A stretch of DNA of 64,000 nucleotides from JAGQLF01 sp964437465 (GTDB lineage: Bacteria > Patescibacteriota > Dojkabacteria > J137): NCBI GenBank assembly GCA_964437465.1, contig CAYTGI010000002.1, positions 34,126-98,125 of the forward strand, given 5' to 3'. Under the pieces are notes generated by a model. It made no database searches, was not told where the DNA came from, and saw nothing but the letters and a program-made list of their open reading frames with translations. How positions within the stretch are numbered: the first letter of the stretch is position 1; every line of letters begins with the position of its first letter. Below are positions 42,036 to 52,681 of the stretch, one piece after another. The translations under genes and the position numbers were made by a program.

Positions 42036-42073
42036 AAGTTATAGTTTAAGTATATATATTATAACACGTTGAG

Positions 42074-44548
42074 TTATGCCTTTTTGACTATATACTTACC
42101 CTTCTCAAAATCAATCTTAATCTTATCTCCCTCTCCAATCTCATTTCTCAATATCTTCTCACTTAGTAAGTTTTCAATCTCTCGAGCAACTGCTCTCTTT
42201 ATTGGTCTTGCTCCGAATTTAGGATCGTAACTAGTTCTAGCTAGTTCACTGATAACACTCGCATTATATTCAGCTTCTATGTTTTGGTCTTTAAGATGTG
42301 AAAGAGTTTTATTTAATTCTAAGATAACGATACTTTTAATCTCTTCAGGAGATAGTGACTTGAACATAATAATCTCATCCAATCTATTTAAGAACTCAGG
42401 TCTGAAGTTTTTCTGAAGTAATCCAAAAACCTGTTTTTTTAATTCTTCCTCAGATGGAACATTATCTTTAGCGTCTTTAAGTTTTACTAGAGTATCCTCA
42501 TCATTAGGTTTCATTGCATCCAACATTCTAGAAACTTGGTCAGCTCCCATTGCAGTTAGAATAAGTTCTGATCCAATATTACTTGTAGCTATAATAATTG
42601 TGTTCTTAAAATCTACAACTCTCCCCTTTCCATCTGTAAGTTTTCCATCGTCTAAAACTTGCAATAGAATGTTGAATACGTCAGGGTGTGCTTTTTCAAT
42701 CTCATCAAGCAATATTACACTGTATGGTTTTCTCCTAACTTTCTCAGTTAATTGACCTCCTTCATCGTAGCCAACGTATCCAGGAGGTGAACCGATTAAT
42801 CTAGTTACAGCAAACTTTTCCATATACTCGCTCATGTCAATTCTAATCATTGCGTCGTCATCTCCAAAGATTAGTTCACTTAATGCTTTAGCAAGTTCTG
42901 TTTTACCGACTCCTGTTGGTCCTAAGAATATGAAGCTGGCAATAGGTCTTTTCGGATCTTTAAGTCCAGTCCTTGATCTTTTAATTGCTTGAGATACTAG
43001 CTTAACCGCTTCACTTTGACCGATTACTCTTTCATGAAGTTTATCTTCAAGATTAATTAAGTTCTGCTTTTCTTCAGGATTTAGATCTGTAATTGGAACA
43101 CCAGTAATATTTGATACTACTTCTTGGATATCTTTTACTTTAACCTCAGGAGTTCCGGTACCTCTTTCTTTCATCCATGCTTCTTCTAATGGTTTTAATT
43201 CTTCTTTTTTCTTTTCTATTTCGACTTTTATTTCTGAAGCTTCCTTGTGTTGACCAGCTCTTGTTAGAGATTCTCTCTCAGTTTCTAGCTTAGAGATTTC
43301 ATTTTTAATTTTTAGTAACTCTGGAGGCTCACTTGAAAAATTAAGTCTAACTTTACTAGAAGCCTCGTCCAAAACGTCTATTGCTTTATCTGGAAGAAAC
43401 CTATTTTTTATATATCTTGCTGAAAGAACAGCTGCAGCTTTTAGGGCTTCTTCATTAATCTTAAGTTTATGGTGTGCTTCGTATCTTTCTTTTATTCCTT
43501 TAAGAATTTCTATACTCTCTTCAACTGTTGGTTCATCTACCTGTACTGGTTGGAATCTACGCTCTAATGCAGCATCTTTTTCTATATATTTTTGGTATTC
43601 AGAAAGAGTTGTAGCACCAATAACTTGAAGTTCTCCTCTTGCTAATGGCGGTTTAATTATATTTGAGAAATCTAACTCTCCTGGCTGTGCTCCAGATCCA
43701 ACAATTGTATGCAATTCATCAATAAATAAAATTACTTCTCTTTCTACTTTTTCTAACTCTTCAATTAACTTTTTGGCTCTTTCTTCAAACTCTCCTCTGA
43801 ATTTTGATCCAGCGACCATACCTGTTAGATCTAGAGATTTAACTTTCTTACCTTTTAAAATTTCAGGTACTTGGTCATTAATAATTCTATGAGCTAATCC
43901 TTCTGCAATAGCAGTTTTACCTACTCCGGGTTCTCCGATTAAAACTGGGTTATTCTTTTTTCTTCTAGCTAAAATCTCAATTACTCTAGTTATCTCTTTA
44001 TCTCTACCAATAACTGGGTCGATCTTGTTTTCAGAGGCAAGTTTAGTTAGATCTCTTGTAAATTCATCAAGTGTTGGGGTTTCACCATTCTCGCCAACTT
44101 TATCCCCTTCTTCATCTCCTTCACCAACAACTTTAATAATTGCTTGTCTTGCTTGTGAGTGAGTAATTGCATACTTTTTTAATATCTGAGCAGCAATTCC
44201 TTCTCCCTCTTGAATTAATCCAAGAAGTACGTGCTCAGTTCCAATATAGTTATGATTTAATTCTAATGATTCACTGTAAGCATTTTGAATTGCGCTTGTA
44301 GATCTTGGTGTAAAACTTGGGCTTCCCACTCCGCTTCCTTCAACCATTTGTTTTTCTAGTTGGTTTAACAATTCTTCAGTGTTAATACCTAACTCTTTAA
44401 AAACTCTTTTCATCACTACTTCATCTTTGACAATACCAAATAACAAAAATTCAGTATCAACCGCTCTTTGATTCTTTTCTTTTGCTTTTTCAATCGCAAT
44501 TGATATTGCTTCCTGTGTTCGTTTTGAAAAAAGATCTGAGATGTTCAT
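42074..44548 (-). CDS. clpC: ATP-dependent Clp protease ATP-binding subunit ClpC
   Basis: A class 1 Hsp100 unfoldase that feeds ClpP. The 824-residue protein has two Clp N repeats (about 1-145), AAA-1 with GEPGVGKTAIAEGL and the VILFIDELHTIVG Walker B, a UVR-containing middle domain (AGQHKEASEIKVEIEKKK, about 430-450), and AAA-2 with LGPTGVGKTELAKAL and SVILLDEIEKAHPDV. The Clp-D2 small domain follows. ClpC rather than ClpA or ClpB is chosen from the short UVR-type middle domain. A CIRCE-like operator lies upstream. ClpP is not in this window. Confidence 0.96.
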   Translation of the reverse strand: MNISDLFSKRTQEAISIAIEKAKEKNQRAVDTEFLLFGIVKDEVVMKRVFKELGINTEELLNQLEKQMVEGSGVGSPSFTPRSTSAIQNAYSESLELNHNYIGTEHVLLGLIQEGEGIAAQILKKYAITHSQARQAIIKVVGEGDEEGDKVGENGETPTLDEFTRDLTKLASENKIDPVIGRDKEITRVIEILARRKKNNPVLIGEPGVGKTAIAEGLAHRIINDQVPEILKGKKVKSLDLTGMVAGSKFRGEFEERAKKLIEELEKVEREVILFIDELHTIVGSGAQPGELDFSNIIKPPLARGELQVIGATTLSEYQKYIEKDAALERRFQPVQVDEPTVEESIEILKGIKERYEAHHKLKINEEALKAAAVLSARYIKNRFLPDKAIDVLDEASSKVRLNFSSEPPELLKIKNEISKLETERESLTRAGQHKEASEIKVEIEKKKEELKPLEEAWMKERGTGTPEVKVKDIQEVVSNITGVPITDLNPEEKQNLINLEDKLHERVIGQSEAVKLVSQAIKRSRTGLKDPKRPIASFIFLGPTGVGKTELAKALSELIFGDDDAMIRIDMSEYMEKFAVTRLIGSPPGYVGYDEGGQLTEKVRRKPYSVILLDEIEKAHPDVFNILLQVLDDGKLTDGKGRVVDFKNTIIIATSNIGSELILTAMGADQVSRMLDAMKPNDEDTLVKLKDAKDNVPSEEELKKQVFGLLQKNFRPEFLNRLDEIIMFKSLSPEEIKSIVILELNKTLSHLKDQNIEAEYNASVISELARTSYDPKFGARPIKRAVAREIENLLSEKILRNEIGEGDKIKIDFEKGKYIVKKA

Positions 44549-44603
44549 TTGAGTTTAGTAATTACTTTAATTTAATACTAAATAAAGAATATGTAAAATA
44601 ATT

Positions 44604-44630
44604 TTAGCACTCTCCCCTGTGCAATGCTAA
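44604..44630. promoter_or_regulatory. CIRCE-like operator (HrcA site) upstream of clpC
   Basis: TTAGCACTC (perfect left half), a 9-nt spacer, and CAATGCTAA, which matches GAGTGCTAA at 7 of 9 positions. This is the spacing of the classic CIRCE element bound by the heat-shock repressor HrcA. It lies 56 nt upstream of the clpC ATG, in the 282-nt intergenic region that also precedes the gene at 44831. Confidence 0.7.
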
Positions 44631-44649
44631 TCCTTGGGAGAACGTGCTA
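44605..44649 (-). promoter_or_regulatory. Competing hairpin overlapping the CIRCE element
   Basis: TAGCAC-TCTCCC (44605-44616) pairs with GGGAGA-(2-nt bulge)-GTGCTA (44636-44649), giving 12 pairs with a 19-nt loop. It includes the left CIRCE half, so in RNA or cruciform DNA the CIRCE pairing and this stem exclude each other. It may be a third HrcA half-site (GTGCTAG) or an RNA regulator; role inferred. Confidence 0.4.
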
Positions 44650-44830
44650 GAAAATATTAATTTCTAAATATCTAAAAAAAGTAGATTTATTGTGCATTTA
44701 AAATCGCCTTATTCTAAAAACATAACAGTAGTAACCTAATTACAAAAAAGCTAAAGACGAATAGCTTCTAGCTCAAAACTTTATAACTTGTTTTCTTTTC
44801 AACAAGGCCTTAATACATTAGAATATTATT

Positions 44831-47355
44831 ATGTCTAAATTGGGTAAAGAAGGTAAGTCAAAAAATAAAAGCGGTTCTAAACCTCCAAAAATAATTGTAT
44901 TTATGTTTTGGGCATTTGCTATATTTGCTGGGTTTAATTTAGTTTCAGATTTTTCTTTAGCTAACCCTCTTGGGCAGATAGGTAAAGTTTTAGCTCAAGT
45001 AACTAATAGACCAGCGCCAAATACAGGAACAATAACTAGAATTTTACAAGGATACCAAAGAGTTGAAGGAGAACCTCAAATTACAGATACATACGATAGG
45101 TGTTTAGTAATTGATCCGAATTTAGGAGGGACAGCTAGGCAGGTTAAAAATATTGGTTCTAGATCTAACGCTGCATTAGGAGAGAATTTAGGAGGTTTAA
45201 ATAATCCTTTTGTCTTGGATTGGCCAGATTTTGCGACTACTGAAGAATATCAACAAAGTATGACTTTAGCTGAAGAATTTGGAATGAGTTATGTACTAGG
45301 ATTAACAACTAAACCTACAACTGCAGATATAGTTGCCCAATTTGTCAATGAAGCTACAGATAGGGGCTTTGTTCCAGTTGTAAGATTGTGCGTTGTTGGA
45401 GCTTGTGAATTTGATTTATCTAATGGTCCGGGTCAGTTAGTAGATTTTTACAGAGATGTCAGTAGATTATCAACAGGAGAGTTTATAGCGATTCTTGGTC
45501 CAAACGAACCTGGAACTGGTAACCCTTTAGAGATTGAAGGCTTTGGTTTATCTATAGATCAATATCCTCAACTTGTACAAACATCAATTCAAGCAGCAAA
45601 TGAATTACAGTCACTTCGAGTTTTAAACGGTGGAAATATGTACTTAGCTCCTGCTGCGTTCAACATTACAAATCCAATAAATGATGATGCAAAATTATAC
45701 TTTGAAAATGGATTGGAGGGCGCAACTGACTTATTTGATGTACTCTTAATTAACTCCTATGATCTTCCAGGAGGCACTTCTTACAGTTTTTACGAGAACA
45801 CAGCTGGAGGTTTTCCTCTCAAATCCACAGTTGATGGATCCGAATTAGCAGTTGTTGTAACTGAGTTTGGTTCATTTGTTGAAGGAACGGGCTCAAACTT
45901 TGATCAACTTAAAGAAAGCTTTGATTTATACTGTCAAGATGAGAATGTTGAAGGAGTATTGTTTTTTAGATCAGTAGAAAGTTTAGCTGGTTTTTATCCT
46001 CCTGGGGATGAAAATGCAAGACCACCAGGACTGATTTCAGATGAAGTATTAGAAGATATGTTGTCAGGATGTGCTAAAGGTTCTTTAAGAGATTATGCTT
46101 GGGTGGATTGTAATTTTGATACCTGCCTTTACGAAGAAACTTACGACCCAAGATCAACTGCTAGAGTTTGTGGTGTAGAGAATCCTGAACCAAGAACTGA
46201 GTTAACAGCTCCAGCTTTAGCGATAATATGTGAAGAAAATAGGTGTAAAACACTTCCTCATAATTCTATACAGGTGTTAATGCCAATAAAACAGTTTGGT
46301 AGCAACTCTTGGACAGGAACTCCAAATTTTAACTATCCACCATCCTGTGCAGAAATAGCTCATTTATATCCAAATGAAGAAATAGATGCACTTAATCAAT
46401 TTGCAGGTTTACTACTTTCTGATGGTCAGATAAATCAGAGTGGGCAACCTGATGGTGGGATCCAATATCCAATGCCTTGGTTAGGAAGTGCAATTAATTG
46501 TACTAGTGAGCTTATTAAAATGACTTTAGAGTGGCAGGATAATTTAGGTTCAACTATAAATTTTAGTCCAAGCCCGGGAAGTTATTATACAGAGACAAAA
46601 AAAGAGGTTGCTTTTGAAATTGAAAATGAATTTTTGAAAGAGAAAGAAATTACTGTGCCTGGAGATATTGCTGAAAAAGTTTTAAGCGGAGGTCAGGAAC
46701 AGCCTGGGTTTATTACAGACGAAAGGGCAATTTGTTTAGATGATGTTTGTGAGGATAAAGAAACGATTGTTTTCTCTCCTCAATATTATGGAGAATATAT
46801 TCCAGCTAGACTAGCTCAGAACTACAATAAGCCTGAGGCTTGCACAGCATCAGATCTATTAATAAGGCAAGAACCTAACAACTATATATACGGCCCTGAG
46901 ATCTGGCTGTCTCCTGGAAGAGCTGAATATGCAGGTAGTGCAGCAGAAGCTTGTATAAATTATGCCAGAAGAAATACTGAGTTTGCAGACCCAAGATACT
47001 TATATGATCGAGATGCAAAAGTTTATTGTGTAATCCCAGTTTTCCAAATGGAAGAACTAGAACTAACCATTGATGATATTCCGGAAGAATGTAGACCTGG
47101 TGGGGAAGCTTATCAAGCTCTTTTAGGATTGAGGAGGAGAACATGTCTTAATGAGTTTGATGATAACGGAGATTATCATGAGGGTTTTTGTGGTGAGGAA
47201 AGTCCTGACTTTGGATTGATTGATAGATGTATTGGAATAGATCCTGTTAGTAGAGGCCACTACTTTATTACACCAAATGCTTTCGATACAAATCTTCCAT
47301 CTTTTGACATCCCTGGAATTTATGATTCTCTTTATAATATGTACGAGAGAACTCA
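44831..47355 (+). CDS. Large secreted protein, N-terminal part: clan GH-A-like glycosidase domain (runs into gap)
   Basis: N-terminal Lys-rich stretch, then a signal anchor (about residues 20-45). Residues about 60-420 look like a TIM-barrel glycosidase of clan GH-A. ILGPNEPGTG places an acid/base Glu226 after N225, and AVVVTEFGSF places a nucleophile Glu345 at a strand end. FGMSYVLGLTTKPTT and LFDVLLINSY fit barrel strands. The substrate is unknown; a glycan in a cell wall or polysaccharide is likely. The rest (420-845) is Cys-rich and unrecognised. The frame hits a 10-N gap, after which the same protein most likely continues at 47366, so the stop at 47375 is an artefact of the arbitrary gap length. 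Confidence 0.72.
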
Positions 47356-47365
47356 NNNNNNNNNN
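47356..47365. other. Assembly gap (10 N) inside the large secreted-hydrolase gene
   Basis: Placeholder Ns of unknown real length. The coding frame changes across them (stop 10 nt after the gap in the upstream frame, long open frame in another), as expected for a gap whose size is not a multiple of three. Confidence 0.97.
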
Positions 47366-49448
47366 TGTTATGAGTAGAAGAAATCTTAAAATTGTATTTA
47401 GAGAAAATTTTGGATGGAGAGGTATTGTTGAGAACAAAGTGAGGGACCAAGGTAGGCCTTTTGATAGGTTTAAACCTTTATTATTTAATCAAAATCATAG
47501 TCCAGATACGTGTTCTACAAATGTTGATTATGTAGGAGGAGTTGTTCATTTAGCTAAAAATAATCCAATTCAGAGAAAAGAACTATATTATGACTGGCTA
47601 GGGTACTTGGATGTAATGCAGGAATGGATAATGGTTTACGCTAGAGATAATTACGGTACTGCTGAGCAAGTAAAAGAAAATCCTCTACTCACTCCAGAGT
47701 TTAGTGATATTGAGATCCCTCCACAATTAGATAAAGACTACATAATTCTCTCAGGAACGGCTAGTCAAAATACAAGGTTCCCTATTTGGACATGTGACGA
47801 GGTTGAGTTTAGAAAGCTAGGAATTAAGTTTGTTGATGGAGAGCCTGTAAGGGTTAACCAGTATGAGACTTTTGAAGATAACTTTAATCCTACATGTGTA
47901 GATTGGATAAGCTCAGATAGCTATAATGACGGTCTAGAAGATTTTCTTTGTGCAAAGAATCCAAATGCATACTCTGAGCTTTGTGCACCAGATGATGAAG
48001 ATCCTGGAGATTTAGTTTGTAGAACTCCAGACGGTGAAATTATTGAGCCAGGAGACTTAGGGGATGGTGTTACATGTCCTATGAGAGGAGGTTATTGTCT
48101 ACAAGGACCCGCAGGAGGATCATCATCACACAGGGCTTTAAATGCATTAGATATTTGGAATAGGACTGATAACATGCTGGTAGCTCCATTTGATGGTAGA
48201 GTTACTGGAATTATTGGAAATCACTGTGCAACTAGAAGCTTACATGGAGGAGACGGAATTATTTATGAAGGTACTGTTGGCGGTGTAGATTATAGACTTA
48301 TGCTCTATCACTTGAATTTAGTTGACTCAGATGTAGTAGTTGGTAAGGAATACTTGGCTACGCAAGAAATAGCTCCACTAGCAGATGATGGAGGAAATTC
48401 TAATTCTAGGCCAAGAACTCCAGTTCTTGATATAGCTCCATATAGTAGAGGTAATCCTTCTACAATTTTTACTGTTGAAGGACAGAGACCCCCTGCATCA
48501 TCAGAATTAACAAGTTCTCTTTCTTGTACAACTAATAGATTTACAGATAACAGGCACGTTCATATTGAAGTTCTTAATAATAGAAATATTGATATTTACG
48601 GCTTTGGATTAGCACTTGGATGTGGTCCAGGAGATAACGCTTCATGTAACGCAAGTGCTGCAGAATCTTCTGGCTCAATAGGAACCTTCCCTGAGGCAGA
48701 AGAATTAATATGTGAATACGAAGATGGAGGTGAGGATGAGATACCTGCAGGTGAGGGTCCAACTACAGGATGTAATGAATTTAATTGTGCTATGGGAGCC
48801 GGTTGGACTGAAAATTTTGCAGGATCTTTAGAATGTGCAAGTAATACTTTAAGAAACAATATTTATGGAAATGGAAGAAGACGTCACTCATTAGCTGAAT
48901 TACTTGATAGTTATGGGCCATATTGTGATACAGTTACTGTTAGAATTGGAAGTAACGGTAAATCTACAATGCCATATCTTAATAATGTTTTTAGAGAGAT
49001 TTACGATCCATACGCATTTGTAAAAAGAAAAGATTCAAGTGGAAATGTTTGTTCTACACTACCTCCAGACACACCAAGAAGAGAGGATGTAGGAATGCCT
49101 TGTCCTTCATTACCAGCAAGAAAGGAAGGAATTTATGAGGAGAGGTGGGATTACTATGTTGGCGCATTAGAAAGCTGTACATTGACTTTCGATGAGATGT
49201 CATGGGATGGAAGCGTTGAGGGTAGGTCGGTTGAGGAAGTTACTCAATACTTGATTGATAATATTTCGTACTATGGAATTACTTTAGATGAAGATGAGCA
49301 GTTTGGAGTACCAAGAGAAAAAGTAGAACTTTTAGTTGAAGTTTCTCAAAGTAAGGGTATAAATCCGTTTTTGCTTGTTGCTAACTGGGCAACTGAAAGT
49401 GCATTCGGCACTTATTGGGATCCAGATCATGCTTGTAATGTTTACTAG
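47366..49448 (+). CDS. Large secreted protein, C-terminal part: M23-like and lysozyme-like domains
   Basis: Open frame from the gap to TAG 49448, about 693 residues, with many Cys. Residues roughly 250-440 resemble an M23 peptidase: SSHRALNALDIW (His and Asp zinc ligands), LVAPFDGRVTGI, LMLYHLNLVD and NRHVHIEVLNN (the HxH ligand pair). The last 45 residues (LLVEVSQSKGINPFLLVANW, then ATESAFG) resemble the start of a lytic transglycosylase or glucosaminidase, with the Glu in ES as the likely catalytic residue. It ends abruptly (HACNVY), so that domain may be truncated. Such enzymes cut peptidoglycan; combined with the GH-A domain upstream this suggests a wall-active surface hydrolase. Domain calls are moderate. 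Confidence 0.72.
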
Positions 49449-49454
49449 ATTAAT

Positions 49455-49898
49455 ATGTTTATTGATAGATTAAAACTTTTCTTTCAAAAAAATACATTTT
49501 TATCGGTTGTTTTTGGATTATTTATATTAATTCTATTTATGACTGTTGTGACGCTTAGTTTTAGAAATACACTTCCTCCAGTACAGGAGGGACCGAATGA
49601 AATGGTAACTAGATTTCCAACAAATGAATATGACAATTCACAGCTTCTTGAGGATGAGCCAATTGAACCTGAAGTAGATGGAGTGCTGTGGGAAACACCT
49701 AGTCAAAAAAACTTTATAGCATTAGATCTTGAGCTTCCGGTTCAAACTGATAATTTTTCAATTTCGAAACTTGAGGAGAATTTATATCTAATAGAGATTA
49801 ATGAAGATTTCCCGCAAGCAGAGCAAGCAGTATCAATGTACCTTAGACAATTCAATATGAAAATTACTGAGCCTGAGTTTATTTTGGAGTTTAATTAA
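49455..49898 (+). CDS. Single-pass membrane protein of unknown function
   Basis: No family recognised. The 147-residue product has one transmembrane helix (about 14-36) and an acidic extracytoplasmic domain of about 100 residues. It begins 6 nt after the large hydrolase gene, so co-expression and partnership are likely. Its TAA overlaps the stop of the convergent receiver gene (TTAA). Confidence 0.65.
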   Translation: MFIDRLKLFFQKNTFLSVVFGLFILILFMTVVTLSFRNTLPPVQEGPNEMVTRFPTNEYDNSQLLEDEPIEPEVDGVLWETPSQKNFIALDLELPVQTDNFSISKLEENLYLIEINEDFPQAEQAVSMYLRQFNMKITEPEFILEFN

Positions 49899-50344
49899 CC
49901 TAACGCTCCTCTAACAGTTTTTAGAAGATCATCAGGTTCAGTATCAATCTTAACCTTATAATCAACAGCACCGATATTCATAGCCTCTTCTACTGCTAAA
50001 TCTCCTCCAAGGTTCGTAAGCATTATTACTTTTGGAGTTCCATACTTATCTTTATCTTCGACAATCTCGGTAAGAGTTTGAACACCGTCTTTATTAGGCA
50101 TGACAATATCTAATAGGATTAAATCAAACTTAGTTGCCTCAGCTTTGGCAAGCGCATCTACTCCATCAACTGCAGTAGAAACTTCATAATGCGGCTCAAC
50201 AGAAAGCATGTCTAAAAACAATTCACGTGCATCCGGTTCATCATCAACAACTAAAATCTTCTTAACATCTGTGTTAGTTCCAGAGGCTGACTCAGGTTGA
50301 GAAATAGCTGGTTCTGGAGTTTTTTTATCTTCGCTTTCGTCCAT
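49895..50344 (-). CDS. Stand-alone response regulator receiver domain (CheY-like)
   Basis: After a 26-residue acidic, Ser/Pro-rich leader comes one receiver domain: acidic pair D34-D35 (VVDDEPD), phosphoacceptor Asp79 (LLDIVMPNKDG), switch Thr110 (IMLTN), and Lys130 (DYKVK). There is no DNA-binding or output domain, so it probably acts by protein-protein contact. No histidine kinase lies in the window. ATG start at 50344. Confidence 0.9.
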   Translation of the reverse strand: MDESEDKKTPEPAISQPESASGTNTDVKKILVVDDEPDARELFLDMLSVEPHYEVSTAVDGVDALAKAEATKFDLILLDIVMPNKDGVQTLTEIVEDKDKYGTPKVIMLTNLGGDLAVEEAMNIGAVDYKVKIDTEPDDLLKTVRGALG

Positions 50345-50405
50345 TGATATTTGTTTTAATTATATGAATTATTATAGCTAATGCATCAATTGTCAAGTAA
50401 AATTG

Positions 50406-50447
50406 TTGTGAGTTGTGAGTTGTGAGTTGTGAGTTATGAGTTGTGAG
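50406..50447 (+). repeat. Heptanucleotide tandem repeat upstream of gltX
   Basis: Six consecutive copies of a 7-mer TTGTGAG (the fifth reads TTATGAG), ending 39 nt before the gltX start. A short, pure tandem repeat of this kind is prone to slippage. Confidence 0.9.
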
Positions 50448-50486
50448 TTACTCTGTTATAATTATTTTATATTAAGAATAAGATCA

Positions 50487-51980
50487 ATGAACATAAGAAC
50501 TAGATTTGCACCGAGTCCTACTGGATATTTTCATATTGCAGCGCTACAAAAAGTTTTATATTGCTATGCCCTAGCTAAGAAAAACAACGGCCAATATATT
50601 GTAAGAATTGAAGATACAGATAGGAATAGATATGTTGAAGGTACTGAGGAAGTAATTTTTGAAAGTCATAAGCTAATGGGTATTGATATTAATGAATCTA
50701 TTAATGATGGGGGAGATTATGGGCCTTACAGACAGTCTGATCGATTAGATATTTATAAAAAGTATGCCGAAGAGTTAATCGATAATGGAAATGCCTACTA
50801 TGCTTTTGAGACAAAAGAAGAATTAGATGAGATGCGACAAGCTCAGATGGATGCTGGACACAGACCTCGTTATAATGGACAATATAGGGAATATCCACTA
50901 GACGAAGCTAAAAAAAGAGTTAAAGATGGAGAACCTTACGTAATTAGAATTAAAGTTCCCCCAAATGAAGAGATTGTAATTGATGACTTAATAATGGGAG
51001 AGATGAAATTTAGTACGAATGATCTTGATGATTATATTCTAGTGAAATCTGATGGATTTCCAACTTACCATTTAGCAGTAGTTGTAGATGATCATCTAAT
51101 GAAGATCTCTCATATCTTTAGAGGTGTGGAATGGATTGCGACTTCACCGATAATGCAACTTACATACAAATATTTTGGATGGGATATGCCTGAAATTGGC
51201 CATGTTCCTAATATTCTTAATCCTAATGGAAAAGGTAAGCTTTCTAAACGAAATGGAAGCGTTGCCTTAAGTGAATTCTTTGAGGAGGGGTATTTAAAAG
51301 AAGCAATAATTAATTTTATTATTCTACTAGGCTGGTCACCTCCAATACAAAGAGAACACGGTGAAAAAGAGAGGGAGATTTTTAGTCTTGAAGAGTTTAT
51401 AGAAATGTTTGATGTTTCTGATTTAAATAAAAGTAATCCTAAATTTAATAGAGACAAGCTTTTATGGTTTAATAAAGAGTACATTAAATCAATGGAACTT
51501 AGAGAACTAACTATAAATTTTAGGAAATGGTTTGAAGAATATAGAAAAGAACAAGACCTATATGACTCAATTAGTCAAGATACAGAGTTAGATCAAAAAA
51601 TAAGTCTAGTTAAAGAGAGATCTATACTTTTATCAGATATTCTCAATTCAATTGAATTCTTCTACTCTGCTCCTGTTGAAATTGACTGGGATGTTAAACA
51701 GATGAAAAAGGTTAATAAAGAAGATGGGTTGAGGGATAAGTTACTTAAGGAAATTTTAGAAGTTCATAAAAATCTAGATGAAAAAGAAAAAGAATGGGTT
51801 CATGAAAATTGGGAAAATGCTATGAGAGAGATTGGTGATAAGTATGATGTAAAGCATGGAGATGTTTTTATGACTTTAAGATTAGCTATAGTTGGTTCAA
51901 CATTCTCTCCTCCAATGTTTGAGGCTTTACAGATTTTAGGTAAAAATGAAGTTGTAAAAAGACTTCAAAATGCTTTATGA
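50487..51980 (+). CDS. gltX: Glutamyl-tRNA synthetase
   Basis: Charges tRNA-Glu. Start chosen at ATG 50487: an upstream TTG at 50436 would add 17 residues read from the tandem repeat and spacer. The 497-residue protein has the class I HIGH-like motif APSPTGYFHIAAL, DTDRNRYVEGTEE, YIVRIEDTD, and the KMSKS-like motif KLSKRNG. C-terminal anticodon-binding helical domain follows. No glnS is seen, so GatCAB-dependent Gln-tRNA formation is likely but not shown. Overlaps the next gene by 4 nt (ATGA). Confidence 0.95.
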   Translation: MNIRTRFAPSPTGYFHIAALQKVLYCYALAKKNNGQYIVRIEDTDRNRYVEGTEEVIFESHKLMGIDINESINDGGDYGPYRQSDRLDIYKKYAEELIDNGNAYYAFETKEELDEMRQAQMDAGHRPRYNGQYREYPLDEAKKRVKDGEPYVIRIKVPPNEEIVIDDLIMGEMKFSTNDLDDYILVKSDGFPTYHLAVVVDDHLMKISHIFRGVEWIATSPIMQLTYKYFGWDMPEIGHVPNILNPNGKGKLSKRNGSVALSEFFEEGYLKEAIINFIILLGWSPPIQREHGEKEREIFSLEEFIEMFDVSDLNKSNPKFNRDKLLWFNKEYIKSMELRELTINFRKWFEEYRKEQDLYDSISQDTELDQKISLVKERSILLSDILNSIEFFYSAPVEIDWDVKQMKKVNKEDGLRDKLLKEILEVHKNLDEKEKEWVHENWENAMREIGDKYDVKHGDVFMTLRLAIVGSTFSPPMFEALQILGKNEVVKRLQNAL

Positions 51981-52681
51981 AATATAGAGATACTTACTTT
52001 GATTTAGATGATACTTTGTACGATGGGACAATGCCATGGGCTTTTGCAATGGAAAAAATGGGCAAGTATTTGCAAGAAAAATATTCAGGGACTGATTTTT
52101 CAGATCTTCAAGAAGTAAAACTCTCTGTCAGAGAGAAAGTAAAAAAGATTAACCCCAACAGCTACGCATTTGCAGTTAGATCGATTAGTTTTAGAGATAT
52201 CTTATTGCACTATAAAATTGATTTTAATTGGAGGGACATAATTGATTTAGAAAGTCTGTATTGGGAATTTTTTCTTGATGGGATTCAACCCTCACAAGAT
52301 ACAGTCAAGCTAATTGATGAATTATCAAAGCAATACAGGCTATACATTTTGACTGACTTTACAATGTCTGATCAGATAAAGAGACTTTCAAAGCTGGGTT
52401 TAGATCAATATTTTGAGGATATATTAACAGCTCAGGAGGTGGGAGAATTAAAAAAGACTGGAAAGATGTTCAACGTAGCTCTTGATAGATATAAATCTGA
52501 TCCTGATAAAACTGTAATGATTGGAGATAAGATTGGCTCTGACATTATCCCAGCTAGAAAAACTGGTTTAACAACCGTTTTAGTTCCTAATAAACTTTTT
52601 CCTCCTACTGAAGAAGAAAAATCACAAGCGGATTTTTACTTTGACTCAGTTGAAGAAGTTAAACAATTATTTATAAACTAG
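51977..52681 (+). CDS. HAD-superfamily hydrolase
   Basis: Haloacid-dehalogenase-type phosphatase of 234 residues. Motif I is YFDLDDTLYDG (nucleophile Asp and acid/base Asp). LYILTDFTMS carries motif II. TVMIGDKIGSDIIPARK is motif IV with GD. The cap domain between residues 20 and 90 is helical (C1 type). Substrate unknown, possibly a phosphoglycolate- or nucleotide-like phosphomonoester. Coupled to gltX by ATGA overlap. The TAG shares CTAG with the convergent VIT1 gene. Confidence 0.88.
   Translation: MKYRDTYFDLDDTLYDGTMPWAFAMEKMGKYLQEKYSGTDFSDLQEVKLSVREKVKKINPNSYAFAVRSISFRDILLHYKIDFNWRDIIDLESLYWEFFLDGIQPSQDTVKLIDELSKQYRLYILTDFTMSDQIKRLSKLGLDQYFEDILTAQEVGELKKTGKMFNVALDRYKSDPDKTVMIGDKIGSDIIPARKTGLTTVLVPNKLFPPTEEEKSQADFYFDSVEEVKQLFIN

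Noticed and set aside
47375..47377. Stop directly after the gap as a true end of the large hydrolase
   Set aside because: Ten Ns do not keep the frame; long coding sequence of the same Cys-rich style continues after the gap.
50436..50486. TTG 50436 as gltX start
   Set aside because: It would add 17 residues read from the tandem repeat; ATG 50487 gives the normal MNIRTRFAPSPTG start.
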